DNA from: Variovorax saccharolyticus
Lineage (GTDB): Bacteria > Pseudomonadota > Gammaproteobacteria > Burkholderiales > Burkholderiaceae_C
Assembly (NCBI RefSeq): GCF_030316765.1
Contig: NZ_JASZYT010000013.1
Location: 62,001-126,000, forward strand
Length of the DNA: 64,000 nt
Direction: 5' to 3'
A model generated the notes under the pieces. The model did not search any database. It saw nothing but the letters and a program-made list of their open reading frames with translations, and was not told the origin of the DNA. The translations under genes and the position numbers were made by a program. Positions 1 to 8,206 of this stretch are shown here, one piece after another; position 1 is the stretch's first letter, and every line of letters starts with the position of its first letter.

Positions 1-53
1 CGGCACCGGCGGTGCCGGTACTTCCACTCCAGCTTGAAAGCGATCCATCACCC

Positions 54-1031
54 ATGTCCCTTGCCCGACCCCTCTTCGTGGCGCTAGTCGCTGCCTCCAG
101 CCTGGTCGTTGCCACGCCGTCCCCGGCGCAGGACAACTATCCCAACCATCCGGTCAAGGTCGTCGTCGCACTGCCGGCCGGCGGCAGCGTGGACATGGTG
201 GCACGGCTGCTCAGCCAGCAGCTGGCGACCGACCTGGGCCAGCCCTTCGTGGTCGACAACAAGGCCGGCGCCTCCGGCCAGATCGGGACCCCGGTGGTGG
301 CGAAGGCGGCGCCTGACGGCTACACCCTCATGGTGTCGCCCGCTTCCTTCCTGACCACCAACAAGAGCATCTTCAAGACCCTGCCGTACAACCCGGAAAC
401 CGACTTCGCCCCCGTCACCAAGCTGGTCAACCAGGCCATGGTGCTGGTGGTGCGCGACAAAACCCGGTTCGCGACCGTGGGCGACGTGCTGGCAGCGGCC
501 AAGGCCAACCCCGGCAAGCTGAGCTATGCGTCATCGGGGGACGGCAGCCCGCAGCACCTGGCGGGCCTCATGTTCGAGAGCCGGACCGGCGCCAAGCTGC
601 TGCACGTTCCGTACAAGGGCGGGGCGCCGGCGATCACCGACCTGATCGGCGGCGTCGTCGACATGGCCTTCGCCCCGCTGCCCGAGGCCCTGCCGCACAT
701 CAAGGCCGGCAAGCTGCACCCGGTCGGCGTGCTGAGCGAGAAGCGCGCGGTGTCGGCGCCGGACATCCCGACGCTGCGCGAAGGCGGCGTCGACAACGTC
801 GTGCTGTCGGCATGGATCGGCCTGCTGGCGCCGGCCAAGACGCCTCAGCCGATCCTGGACCGTCTCAACAAGTCGGCGAAGACGCTGCTCGAGGGCGACT
901 CCAAGGCCAAGCTGCTGGAGGTGGGCATGGAGCCGGCAACCAGCGAGACCAAGCCGCTCGGGCAGGTCATCGCGGAAGAAATCCGCATCCATGCCGAACT
1001 GGTGAAGGCCGCCGGCCTGGTGCCGCAATAG
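54..1031 (+). CDS. Bug/TctC-family tripartite tricarboxylate transporter substrate-binding protein
   Basis: Predicted periplasmic solute-binding protein of 325 residues. Seen: the ATG at 54 is followed by a signal peptide (hydrophobic stretch about residues 7-20, likely cleavage after Ala-Gln near residue 26). The mature part opens with the family hallmark YPNHPVKVVVALPAGGSVDM and has the usual length. An in-frame ATG at 12 would add 14 polar residues before the signal peptide, so 54 is preferred. Known: Bug proteins bind carboxylates or other small organic ligands and are heavily expanded in Burkholderiales, usually as orphans. No TctA or TctB membrane gene lies in the window. The ligand cannot be predicted. 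The gene converges on the VOC gene. Confidence 0.9.
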   Translation: MSLARPLFVALVAASSLVVATPSPAQDNYPNHPVKVVVALPAGGSVDMVARLLSQQLATDLGQPFVVDNKAGASGQIGTPVVAKAAPDGYTLMVSPASFLTTNKSIFKTLPYNPETDFAPVTKLVNQAMVLVVRDKTRFATVGDVLAAAKANPGKLSYASSGDGSPQHLAGLMFESRTGAKLLHVPYKGGAPAITDLIGGVVDMAFAPLPEALPHIKAGKLHPVGVLSEKRAVSAPDIPTLREGGVDNVVLSAWIGLLAPAKTPQPILDRLNKSAKTLLEGDSKAKLLEVGMEPATSETKPLGQVIAEEIRIHAELVKAAGLVPQ

Positions 1032-1044
1032 CCGCTGCGGCGAG

Positions 1045-1070
1045 GGCGGACTCCAACCGGGGAGCCCGCC
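1045..1070. terminator. GC-rich hairpin between convergent genes, weak terminator candidate
   Basis: Arms GGCGG-A-CTCC (1045-1054) and GGAG-C-CCGCC (1061-1070) pair over ten positions with one A-C mismatch and a six-base loop. It lies exactly between two convergent stop codons. No T-run follows on either strand, so Rho-independent activity is uncertain. Confidence 0.35.
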
Positions 1071-1071
1071 G

Positions 1072-1449
1072 CTAGGGCGTCTCGGAGGCGTCGAAGTCGA
1101 GCTCCACCTTGGCGCCGTTCGGGTCGTGGCAGAACAGCTGCCAGGTGCCCGCGCCGGCCTGCTGGCGCAGCTCGTACGGGATGCCGCTGCGGTCGAAGCG
1201 GGCTTTGACCGCGCGCAGGTCCTGCGCCGTGAAGGCCATGTGGTCGATGACGCCGGTGCGCTGCGCCGGCACTGGCCTGCCGAAGTACAGGTGCAGCACG
1301 GCCTGCGGCCCGCTGCCGTAGAGCCAGGCGCCCGGGAAGCCGAGGTCCGGCCGGTGGCCGACCCGCAGCCCGAGCAGGCCGGTATAGAAGTCCAGCGTCT
1401 TCTGCTCGTCCTCCGCGGTCACGGTGAAGTGGTTCATGCCGACGATCAT
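1072..1449 (-). CDS. VOC (glyoxalase/bleomycin-resistance/dioxygenase) superfamily protein
   Basis: Single-module VOC protein of 125 residues. The start at 1449 is set by a good ribosome site (AGGAGAGAC) just upstream; a longer upstream extension is Arg/Pro-rich noise. Two beta-alpha-beta-beta-beta halves are visible: MNHFTVTAEDEQKTLDFYTGLLGLRV, written here only as its key features (His7, FYTGLLGL at 21-28), and the second half around IDHMAF. Likely metal ligands are His7, His70 and Glu116. It is the last gene of the long minus-strand operon and probably acts on an intermediate of that pathway as a lyase, dioxygenase or isomerase. The reaction cannot be assigned. Confidence 0.85.
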   Translation of the reverse strand: MIVGMNHFTVTAEDEQKTLDFYTGLLGLRVGHRPDLGFPGAWLYGSGPQAVLHLYFGRPVPAQRTGVIDHMAFTAQDLRAVKARFDRSGIPYELRQQAGAGTWQLFCHDPNGAKVELDFDASETP

Positions 1450-1471
1450 GGAAGTCTCTCCTGTGCGGGTG

Positions 1472-2947
1472 TCATGGCAGCAGCACCAGCGCGCCGATGG
1501 TGGCGCGCGATTCGAGCCGTTCGTGCGCCTGCGCCGCGGCGTCGAGCGGGAAGCGTTCGATCGGCGGCAGGCGGATCGCACCGTCGGCGAGCGCCTGCCA
1601 GACCCGCTGCGCACGTTCGGCGAGTTGCGCGGGCGTCGAGACGTAGTCGAACACCACGGGCCGCGAGAAACTCAGCGACTTGGCCACCAGCGCGTCGGGC
1701 GGCAAGGGCTGCAGCGGGCCGCTGGCCTGGCCGAGGCTGATCCAGTGGCCGCGACGCGCCAACGCGGCGAGGTTCTCGTCGCGGGCGGCGTCGCCCAGGC
1801 CGTCGATCACCACGTCGGCGCCGCCGCAGAGGCGCTGCACCGCATCGGCGAAGCGGTAGTCGCGGGTCACGACCACGTGCTCGCACCCGTGCTCGCGCGC
1901 GACGCGAGCCTTGTCCTCGCTCGACACCGTGCCGATCACCACTGCGCCGAGCCGGCGCGCCCAGGCGCAGACCAGCAGGCCCACGCCACCGGCGGCCGCA
2001 TGCACCAGCAGCCGGGTGCCGCGCTGCACGTGGCCGAGGTCGCGCAGCAGGTAGTCGGCCGTGATGCCCTTGAGCAGCAGGGCAGCCGCGGTCTCGTCCT
2101 CGATCTCGGGCGGCAGCCGCACCACCCAGTCGGCCGGCACGCTGCGCACGCCGCAGTAGGCGCCCGGCACCGGGCCCAGGTAGGCCACGCGATCGCCGGG
2201 CAGGAAGCCCGTGACCTGCGGACCGACATCGAGCACGCCGCCCGCGGCCTCCATGCCCGGCACGCCCGGCGCGGCCTCGGACACCGGGAACATCGAAGGC
2301 ACCCAGCCGCGCCGCAGGTAGACATCGATGAAATTGACGCCGACCGCACGCTGCCGGATGCGCACTTCGCCGGCGCCGGGCGCCGCGGCCTCGGCGTTCT
2401 GCGGCCACAGCGCATCAGGGCCGCCATAGCGCGCGACCGCGATCCGGCGGGTCGACACCGGCAGCGCCGTCGGCATCGGGCCGGCGCCGGGCGAGCGTTG
2501 GTCCGCGCCCCCGCGCAGGTAGCGCCGCAGGTCCTCGAAGCCAGTCTCGTAGACGCCTTGCGCCACCGTGTCGCGCAGCTCGCGCTCCAGTCCCGGCGGG
2601 GTCGCGAAGCTGGACTCCCAGTGCCAGAAGGTCCGGTTGCCGTCGGTCACCGGCTTCAGGCTCACGGTCGCCACATAGCGCTGCAGCGGCAGGCTGGCCT
2701 CGACGATGCAGTAGGTGCTCTTGTGCTCGCTGTCCGACAGGGTCAGCAGCTGCTCGCGGATCTGGTTGCCGTCCTTGAGCCGGAAGTTGCGCACGCACCC
2801 CACCTGGTCGCTGCGCTCGCCGCCCTCGATGTGGCTGGATTCGATCGCGCTGTGCCACTGGTCGTGGCTGTTGAAGTCGCGCAGCACCGCCCAGACGCGC
2901 TCGATGTGCGCGTCGATGATCGCGGAGCGAACCACCTTCTGCAGCAT
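1472..2947 (-). CDS. SRPBCC domain fused to quinone oxidoreductase-like MDR dehydrogenase
   Basis: A 491-residue fusion. Residues 1-150 form an SRPBCC (START/polyketide-cyclase-like) ligand-binding fold closely related to the separate protein encoded just upstream. Residues about 165-491 form a zinc-free medium-chain dehydrogenase of the NADPH:quinone reductase (Qor) type: GVNFIDVY near 203-210 and the Rossmann motif AAAGGVG at 317-323. The internal Met158 has no ribosome site in front of it, so an independent downstream gene is unlikely. The start is four bases after the upstream stop. The likely role is NAD(P)H-dependent reduction of an enone or quinone intermediate, with the SRPBCC part possibly presenting the substrate. 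That role is inference. Confidence 0.85.
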   Translation of the reverse strand: MLQKVVRSAIIDAHIERVWAVLRDFNSHDQWHSAIESSHIEGGERSDQVGCVRNFRLKDGNQIREQLLTLSDSEHKSTYCIVEASLPLQRYVATVSLKPVTDGNRTFWHWESSFATPPGLERELRDTVAQGVYETGFEDLRRYLRGGADQRSPGAGPMPTALPVSTRRIAVARYGGPDALWPQNAEAAAPGAGEVRIRQRAVGVNFIDVYLRRGWVPSMFPVSEAAPGVPGMEAAGGVLDVGPQVTGFLPGDRVAYLGPVPGAYCGVRSVPADWVVRLPPEIEDETAAALLLKGITADYLLRDLGHVQRGTRLLVHAAAGGVGLLVCAWARRLGAVVIGTVSSEDKARVAREHGCEHVVVTRDYRFADAVQRLCGGADVVIDGLGDAARDENLAALARRGHWISLGQASGPLQPLPPDALVAKSLSFSRPVVFDYVSTPAQLAERAQRVWQALADGAIRLPPIERFPLDAAAQAHERLESRATIGALVLLP

Positions 2948-2950
2948 GGC

Positions 2951-3388
2951 TCAGCGCAGCGAGCGCCGCTTCAAGGCGTCGAAGCCCGCCTGGAAGACCC
3001 CGTTGCCGATGGACTCGGTCAGCTCGCGCTCGCGGCCGGCTTCGCATTCGAACTCGGCGCTCCATTCGGCGAAGCAGCGTCCGCCATCGGTCACCGGCGT
3101 GAGCTTGAGGGTGGCGACGTAGTTGGCGACGCCCATCGGGCTCTCGAGGATCTCGTAGGTGCAGCTGTAGTCGTAGTCCGAGAGCGCCAGCAGCTTCTCG
3201 CGGATCATGCCGCCGTCCTTGAGATGGAAGTGCCGGATGCAGCCGATGCGGTCGGCCGGCTGGCCGTTCTCGATCCGGCTGTCGGCGATGGCCGGATGCC
3301 ATTGCGGCAGGCCGTTGAAGTCGCGCACCCGCGTCCAGACGCTGTCGGCGCTGGCATCGATCACGCTGGACACGTAGACGTTGACCAT
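2951..3388 (-). CDS. SRPBCC family protein (polyketide cyclase/MxaD-like)
   Basis: A 145-residue stand-alone SRPBCC protein. It shares a pattern with the N-terminal half of the next gene: VW near 17-18, DFNxxxQWH, the DRIGCIRHFHLKDGG block, REKLLALSD and a closing AGFDALKRR. The family has a deep hydrophobic pocket and either binds or transforms hydrophobic ligands. The gene is separated by three bases from the flotillin-like gene and by three from the fusion gene, so all three are almost certainly cotranscribed. The two SRPBCC modules look like a duplication, one copy of which became fused to a reductase. The ligand is unknown. Confidence 0.85.
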   Translation of the reverse strand: MVNVYVSSVIDASADSVWTRVRDFNGLPQWHPAIADSRIENGQPADRIGCIRHFHLKDGGMIREKLLALSDYDYSCTYEILESPMGVANYVATLKLTPVTDGGRCFAEWSAEFECEAGRERELTESIGNGVFQAGFDALKRRSLR

Positions 3389-3391
3389 GCG

Positions 3392-5080
3392 CTATTCCTT
3401 CGGCGCGGCCGAGGGCAGGGCGGCGTGGGCGCCGCTGGCATCGCCGACCAGCCGCTGGATGTCGCCGCCCTCGATGCCGATCTCGCGCAGCAGCTGGTCG
3501 ACCAGCGGCGCCTGGGCCCGGAAGCGCAGCGCGGAATTGACCAGGCCGTCGGCGAAGCCGCCGCCTTCGCCGTTGCGCCCACCGTCGCCCGACGAGCCGC
3601 CGAGTCCGTCCACATGCAGGATCTTGATGCCCTCGATGCGCTCCAGCGGCCGCACCGATTCGCGGATGATCGCCTCGGCCTTCTCGACCAGCTTCATGCG
3701 CAGCGCCGACATCCGCGCCTCGGGCGACAGCATGTTGTGCGACTCGTTCATCATGCGCGCCGCCTCGGCCTCGATCTCGGCGCGCACCCGCATCGCCATC
3801 GAGCGGATCTTGTCGGCATCGGCATCGGCCTCGGCCTGCGCGCGCACCGCAGCGCCGCGGGCGGCACTGGCGTCGCTCTCGGCCTGCGCCGCCGAGGTCA
3901 GGCGCAGGGCATCGCGCTCGGCGATCTGCTGGGCGCCGATCAGCTCGATCGCCTTCTTGCGCTCGGCCATCTCGACCTCGCGCGCGGTGAACACCTTTTC
4001 TTCGGCCGACACCGCCAGGGCCCGCGCGATCTCGGCTTCGGCCTGGGCTTCGCTCTGGGCCTTGCTCTCGCGCGCGACCGAGATCGCGCGCTGCTGCTCG
4101 GCCAGTTCGAGCGACATGCGGCGCTCGATCTCGGCGCCCTGGATCGCACGCTCCTTGCCGATGCGGTCTTCCTCCAGCGTCTGCTCGGAGCGGATGCGGG
4201 CCTGGTCGATGCTCTGCTTGGCAGCGATCTGCGCCGCCTCGGCATCCTGCTCGCGCTGGGCCCGCTCGGCCGACACCTCGGCCCGCTGGCGGGCGCGGGC
4301 GATCTCCAGTTCGCGCTGCTGGGCAAGGCGCGCATGCTCGCCTTCGCGGTCGATGTTCAACGACAGCTTCTCGGCCTCGAGGTTCTTGTTGCGGATCGCG
4401 ATCAGGGTGTCCTGCTCGACATCGTTGCGCTGCTTCTTGCGGTGCTCGATCTGCTCGGTGAGACGGGTCAGGCCTTCGGCGTCGAAGGCATTGCTGGGGT
4501 TGAAGAACTCCATGCCGGTCTGGTCGAGCTGGGTCAGCGAGGCGGCTTCGAGCTCGAGGCCGTTCTTGGTCAGGTCGCCGGCGACCGCTTCGCGCACGCG
4601 CTTGACGTAGGCGCCGCGTTTCTCGTGCAGCTCTTCCATCGTCATCTCGGCGGCCGCGGTGCGCAGCGCGTCGACGAACTTGCCCTCCACCAGTTCCTTC
4701 AGCTGGTCGGGCTCCAGGGTCCGCAGGCCCAGCGTCTGCGCCGCCGCGGCAACCGCCTCTTCGCTGGTCGCCACCCGTACATAGAACTCGGCGATCACGT
4801 CGACCCGCATCCGGTCCTTGGTGATCAGCGCCTTGTCGCGGCCGCGATTGACCTCCAACCGGAGGGTGTTCATGTTGACCGGGATCACGTCGTGCACGAT
4901 CGGCAGCACGAAGGCGCCGCCGCCCAGCACGACCTTCTGCCCCCCCAGGCCGGTGCGCACGAAGGAGCGCTCCTTCGAGCTGCGCAGGTACAGCCAGTGC
5001 AGCAGCCAGACCGCGATCGCGACGACGATCGCGACCACGATCAGGCCGAGGATGAAACTTCCGAATTGAGCGCCTGACAT
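3392..5080 (-). CDS. Flotillin-like SPFH-domain membrane protein
   Basis: A 562-residue protein with one N-terminal membrane helix (about residues 8-30). An SPFH/band-7 domain covers roughly 30-190, and a long Glu/Ala/Arg-rich coiled coil roughly 230-470 (many AEAE, ERAQREQDAEAAQ-type heptads). The C-terminal region contains AEAIIRESVRPLERIEGIKI, typical of the YqiK/FloT flotillin group. The start at 5080 has AGGAGA eight bases upstream. Flotillins oligomerise at the inner membrane and organise membrane microdomains. Its place inside a transport/catabolic operon is unusual: it might scaffold the importer or buffer a membrane-active substrate, but that is inference. A C-terminal Gly-rich stretch follows near 505-520. 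Confidence 0.88.
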   Translation of the reverse strand: MSGAQFGSFILGLIVVAIVVAIAVWLLHWLYLRSSKERSFVRTGLGGQKVVLGGGAFVLPIVHDVIPVNMNTLRLEVNRGRDKALITKDRMRVDVIAEFYVRVATSEEAVAAAAQTLGLRTLEPDQLKELVEGKFVDALRTAAAEMTMEELHEKRGAYVKRVREAVAGDLTKNGLELEAASLTQLDQTGMEFFNPSNAFDAEGLTRLTEQIEHRKKQRNDVEQDTLIAIRNKNLEAEKLSLNIDREGEHARLAQQRELEIARARQRAEVSAERAQREQDAEAAQIAAKQSIDQARIRSEQTLEEDRIGKERAIQGAEIERRMSLELAEQQRAISVARESKAQSEAQAEAEIARALAVSAEEKVFTAREVEMAERKKAIELIGAQQIAERDALRLTSAAQAESDASAARGAAVRAQAEADADADKIRSMAMRVRAEIEAEAARMMNESHNMLSPEARMSALRMKLVEKAEAIIRESVRPLERIEGIKILHVDGLGGSSGDGGRNGEGGGFADGLVNSALRFRAQAPLVDQLLREIGIEGGDIQRLVGDASGAHAALPSAAPKE

Positions 5081-5095
5081 GGATCTGGTCTCCTG

Positions 5096-5926
5096 TTATC
5101 TCGTAATTCCAACGAAGCGTCGCGTGGTCTCGGTGAGCGCCACCTCGGTCGGCAGCCGCTCCATCGAGCTCGCGCCATAGAAGCCGTTGCACGCCGGGCA
5201 GCGAGACAGCACGTAGCGGGCGTCTTCCGGCGTCGCGATCGGGCCGCCGTGGCAGAGCACGATCGCCTCGGGATTGACTTCGTGCGCCGCCGCCGCCCAG
5301 GCATTGATGCGCGGCACGCAGTCGGCCAGCGTCAGCGCGGTGTCGGCACCGATGGCGCCGCCGGTCGTGAGGCCGAGGTGGCAGACCACGATGTCGGCGC
5401 CGGCGGCGGCCATGGCGCGCGCATCGGCCTCGCAGAACACGTAGGGCGTGGTCAGCAGGTCGAGCGCGCGGGCACGCGCGACCAGCTCGACCTCCAGCGC
5501 GTAGCCCATGCCGGTCTCCTCGAGGTTGGCCCGGAAGACGCCGTCGATGAGGCCGACTGTCGGGAAATTCTGCACGCCCGAAAAGCCCAGCGATATCAGC
5601 CGGGCCAGGAACTCGTCGGGAATCATGAACGGGTCGGTGCCGTTCACGCCGGCCAGCACCGGCGTGTGCTTGACGACCGGCAGCACTTCGCGCGCCATCT
5701 CGCAGACGATCTCGTTGGCGTTGCCGTAGGCCAAAAGCCCGGCCAGCGAGCCGCGGCCGGCCATGCGGTAGCGGCCCGAGTTGTAGATCACGATCAGGTC
5801 GATGCCGCCGGCCTCCTCGCACTTGGCCGACAGCCCGGTGCCGGCGCCGCCGCCGATGATCGGCCGGCCGGCGTCGATCTTGGCGCGCAGCCGCGCCAGC
5901 AGGGTGGAGCGGGAGATGCGGGGCAT
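5096..5926 (-). CDS. Phosphoenolpyruvate hydrolase-like TIM-barrel protein
   Basis: A 276-residue protein of the family annotated as phosphoenolpyruvate hydrolase-like, related in fold to IGPS-type TIM barrels. Visible hallmarks are [11 protein letters not shown] near residues 25-35, [30 protein letters not shown], the [12 protein letters not shown] block and [12 protein letters not shown]. The start at 5926 has AAGGAGGACC upstream. Known: homologues form the C-terminal half of plant Tm-1 (a tomato tobamovirus-resistance protein), whose N-terminal half is the UPF0261 domain. Here the UPF0261 partner is the C-terminal part of the adjacent upstream gene, so the Tm-1 pair is split and rearranged. 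The enzymatic activity of bacterial members is not firmly known. Confidence 0.85.
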   Translation of the reverse strand: MPRISRSTLLARLRAKIDAGRPIIGGGAGTGLSAKCEEAGGIDLIVIYNSGRYRMAGRGSLAGLLAYGNANEIVCEMAREVLPVVKHTPVLAGVNGTDPFMIPDEFLARLISLGFSGVQNFPTVGLIDGVFRANLEETGMGYALEVELVARARALDLLTTPYVFCEADARAMAAAGADIVVCHLGLTTGGAIGADTALTLADCVPRINAWAAAAHEVNPEAIVLCHGGPIATPEDARYVLSRCPACNGFYGASSMERLPTEVALTETTRRFVGITR

Positions 5927-5950
5927 GCGGGTGGTCCTCCTTGTTGTCGC

Positions 5951-8206
5951 TCAGGCGCGCCGGGCGCCTGCTGCGGTGCGCGACACCTCGTGCCACGCGC
6001 CGACCAGCGCCAGCGCGAAGTCTTCGTCGTTGATGTGCAGCGGAAGGCGGATCAGCTGGCGATCCGGGCCTGCTCGAAAGCCGGCCTCGATGCTGCGGAA
6101 AAGCAGCTGGTCGGCCTCCGGATCGTGGAAGGGCTGGCCGGGCCGGTCGATCGCCGAGACGCCGCCCTCGGGGATCAGGAAGCGCACCGGCCCGCGCATC
6201 GCATTGAGCTTGGCGGCGACGAATTCGCCGATCGCGCGGCATTCGTCGGCCGAGGTCCGCATCAGCGTCACGGTCGGGTTGTGGCGGTAGAGCCGGCGTC
6301 CCTTGAAGCGCTCCGGCACCGTGTCCCAGGCGCCGAAATTGACCATGTCGAGCGCCCCGCAGGAACCCACATAGGGCAGGGCATGGCGGGCGAACACATC
6401 GAGCCGCGTCGGGCCGGCCGACAGCACGCCGCCCGCGATCTCGTCCGCGATCTCGGTGGTCGAGACATCGATCGCACCGGCGATCAGGCCCGACTCGGCG
6501 AGCTTTTCCATCGACTGGCCACCGACCCCGGTGGCGTGGAAGACCAGGCAGTCGTAGCTGTCCTCGAGCCGGTGCACGACGGCTTGCACGCAGGGCGTCG
6601 TGACGCCGAACATGGTGAGCCCGATCGCCGACTTGGTCACGCTCGACACCGCCGGCGGATGCGCGATCATGCCGGCCAGCGCGTTGGCCGCATTGGCGAG
6701 CACGAGCTCGCTGATGCGGTGGATGCCCTGCACGTCGGTCACCGAATACATCATGCAGATGTCGCTCGGCCCGACGTAGGGCCGCGTGTCGCCGCTGGCC
6801 ATGGTCGAGACCATCATCTTGGGCAGGCCGATCGGCAAGGCGCGCATGCCCTGCGTCGCCATCGAGGTGCCGCCCGAACCGCCGGCCGAGATGATGCCGC
6901 CGAGGTCGCGGCGCGTGGCGAGGAAGGATTCGAAGGCCAGCGCCATCGCCGCGGTGGCGCTGCCGCGGTCGTTGCTGAAGACCGCCGACTCGCCCTGCGG
7001 ATGATGCCGCGCCACCTCGCGCGGATGCACGCTGGCCGGCGAGGGCTTGCCCGAGGTCGAGAGATCGACCGTGACCACGCGCAGGCCGAGCTTCTCCAGG
7101 CATTGGCGCAGGAAGGCCAGCTCGCGGCCCTTGGTGTCGAAGGTGCCGGCGACATAGGCCGAGCGCTCGCTGCTGGCGGCCACCGGGAACTCGAACACGC
7201 GCGGCGGGCTGGTGTCGGGTCGGGCCGCCACCGGCGCATCGGCGGCAAGCGGTGCCGCCGCGATGCGGACGATGTCGGCCACCGGCGCGGCGGTGCCGCC
7301 TGCGTTCCAGCGCGTGAAGCCGCGCACCGTGCTCGGCGCCAGGTCGTCGAGCGAGGGCGCGCCGTCGCCGTGCGCGCGGCGCACCGTGAAGACCTGCGTG
7401 GAGGCCGGCTCCTCGGTTGCGGCCGCGGCATGGCCCGGGGAGTCGTCGAGCTCGTCTTCGTGGCCGCCCGAGCGCACGCCGAGCAGCCGCTCCTGCAGCT
7501 CGCGGTCGGCGGCCAGCTCGGAGGCCGGCATCTGCTGCGCGATGCGGCCGTTGACCATCAGCCCGATGCGGTCGGCCACCGCGGTCGCGACACCCAGGTT
7601 CTGCTCGATCAGCAGCACCGCGATGCGGCCCTCGGCCGCCAGCTCGCGCAGCGCCTGCGCCACCTGCTCGACGATCACCGGCGCCAGGCCTTCGGTGGGC
7701 TCGTCCATCACCAGCAGCCTGGGGTTCAGCAGCAGCGCGCGCCCGATCGCCAGCATCTGCTGCTCGCCGCCGGACAACTGGGCGCCGCCGTGGCCGCGGC
7801 GTTCGGCCAGGCGCGGGAACATCGCATAGATGCGGTCGACCTCGCGCCGCCGGCTCGCCACCAGCCGCAGGGTCTCGTCGACCGACAGCGAAGGCCACAC
7901 GCGCCGGCCCTGCGGCACGTAGGCGATGCCGCGCCGCGTGATCTCGTTCGGCGCCAGGCCGAGGATCTCCTCGCCCGCGAGCCGGATGCTGCCGCGCGCC
8001 GGCACCAGGCCGGTGATCGCATTGCACAGCGTGGTCTTGCCCATGCCGTTGCGCCCGACGATGCCCAGCACGCCGTGATCGATCGACAGGTTCACGCCCT
8101 GCAGTGCATGGGCCCGGCCGTAGTAGACGTCGAGCCCTTCGATCACCAGCACCGGGCCGCGGGCCTGCTCCCGCTCGGTCTCGCGCTCGCGTCCGAACCA
8201 GGCCAT
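5951..8206 (-). CDS. LivF-type ABC ATPase fused to a Tm-1-like (UPF0261) domain
   Basis: A 751-residue fusion. Residues about 20-247 are a branched-chain-type ABC ATPase: Walker A GRNGMGKTT at 51-59, signature LSGGEQQ at 144-150, Walker B LLVMDEP with Asp168-Glu169, and a switch His replaced by the Gln in LIEQN, as in LivF. Residues about 248-346 are an Ala/Pro/Glu-rich linker. Residues about 349-751 are a Tm-1-like ATP-binding domain: YVAGTFDTKG, the Gly-rich SAGGSGGTSMATQGM, PKMMVSTMASGD, VGGQSMEKL and PEGGVSAIDRPGQPF. The ATG overlaps the livG-like stop as TGATG. The fusion implies that transport ATPase and Tm-1 activity are needed in equal amounts or are physically coupled. Confidence 0.88.
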   Translation of the reverse strand: MAWFGRERETEREQARGPVLVIEGLDVYYGRAHALQGVNLSIDHGVLGIVGRNGMGKTTLCNAITGLVPARGSIRLAGEEILGLAPNEITRRGIAYVPQGRRVWPSLSVDETLRLVASRRREVDRIYAMFPRLAERRGHGGAQLSGGEQQMLAIGRALLLNPRLLVMDEPTEGLAPVIVEQVAQALRELAAEGRIAVLLIEQNLGVATAVADRIGLMVNGRIAQQMPASELAADRELQERLLGVRSGGHEDELDDSPGHAAAATEEPASTQVFTVRRAHGDGAPSLDDLAPSTVRGFTRWNAGGTAAPVADIVRIAAAPLAADAPVAARPDTSPPRVFEFPVAASSERSAYVAGTFDTKGRELAFLRQCLEKLGLRVVTVDLSTSGKPSPASVHPREVARHHPQGESAVFSNDRGSATAAMALAFESFLATRRDLGGIISAGGSGGTSMATQGMRALPIGLPKMMVSTMASGDTRPYVGPSDICMMYSVTDVQGIHRISELVLANAANALAGMIAHPPAVSSVTKSAIGLTMFGVTTPCVQAVVHRLEDSYDCLVFHATGVGGQSMEKLAESGLIAGAIDVSTTEIADEIAGGVLSAGPTRLDVFARHALPYVGSCGALDMVNFGAWDTVPERFKGRRLYRHNPTVTLMRTSADECRAIGEFVAAKLNAMRGPVRFLIPEGGVSAIDRPGQPFHDPEADQLLFRSIEAGFRAGPDRQLIRLPLHINDEDFALALVGAWHEVSRTAAGARRA

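Noticed and set aside
1424-5077. A very long open frame (over 1,200 codons) on the plus strand opposite the SRPBCC/flotillin genes
   Set aside because: It is antisense to four well-supported genes. Its composition is Arg/Ala/His/Gly-heavy without any domain, the usual mirror effect of GC-rich coding DNA.
2415-8027. An 1,870-codon minus-strand open frame, out of phase with the real genes
   Set aside because: It overlaps six recognisable genes in another frame and is Arg/Pro/Gly-rich low-complexity translation, so it is not a giant protein.
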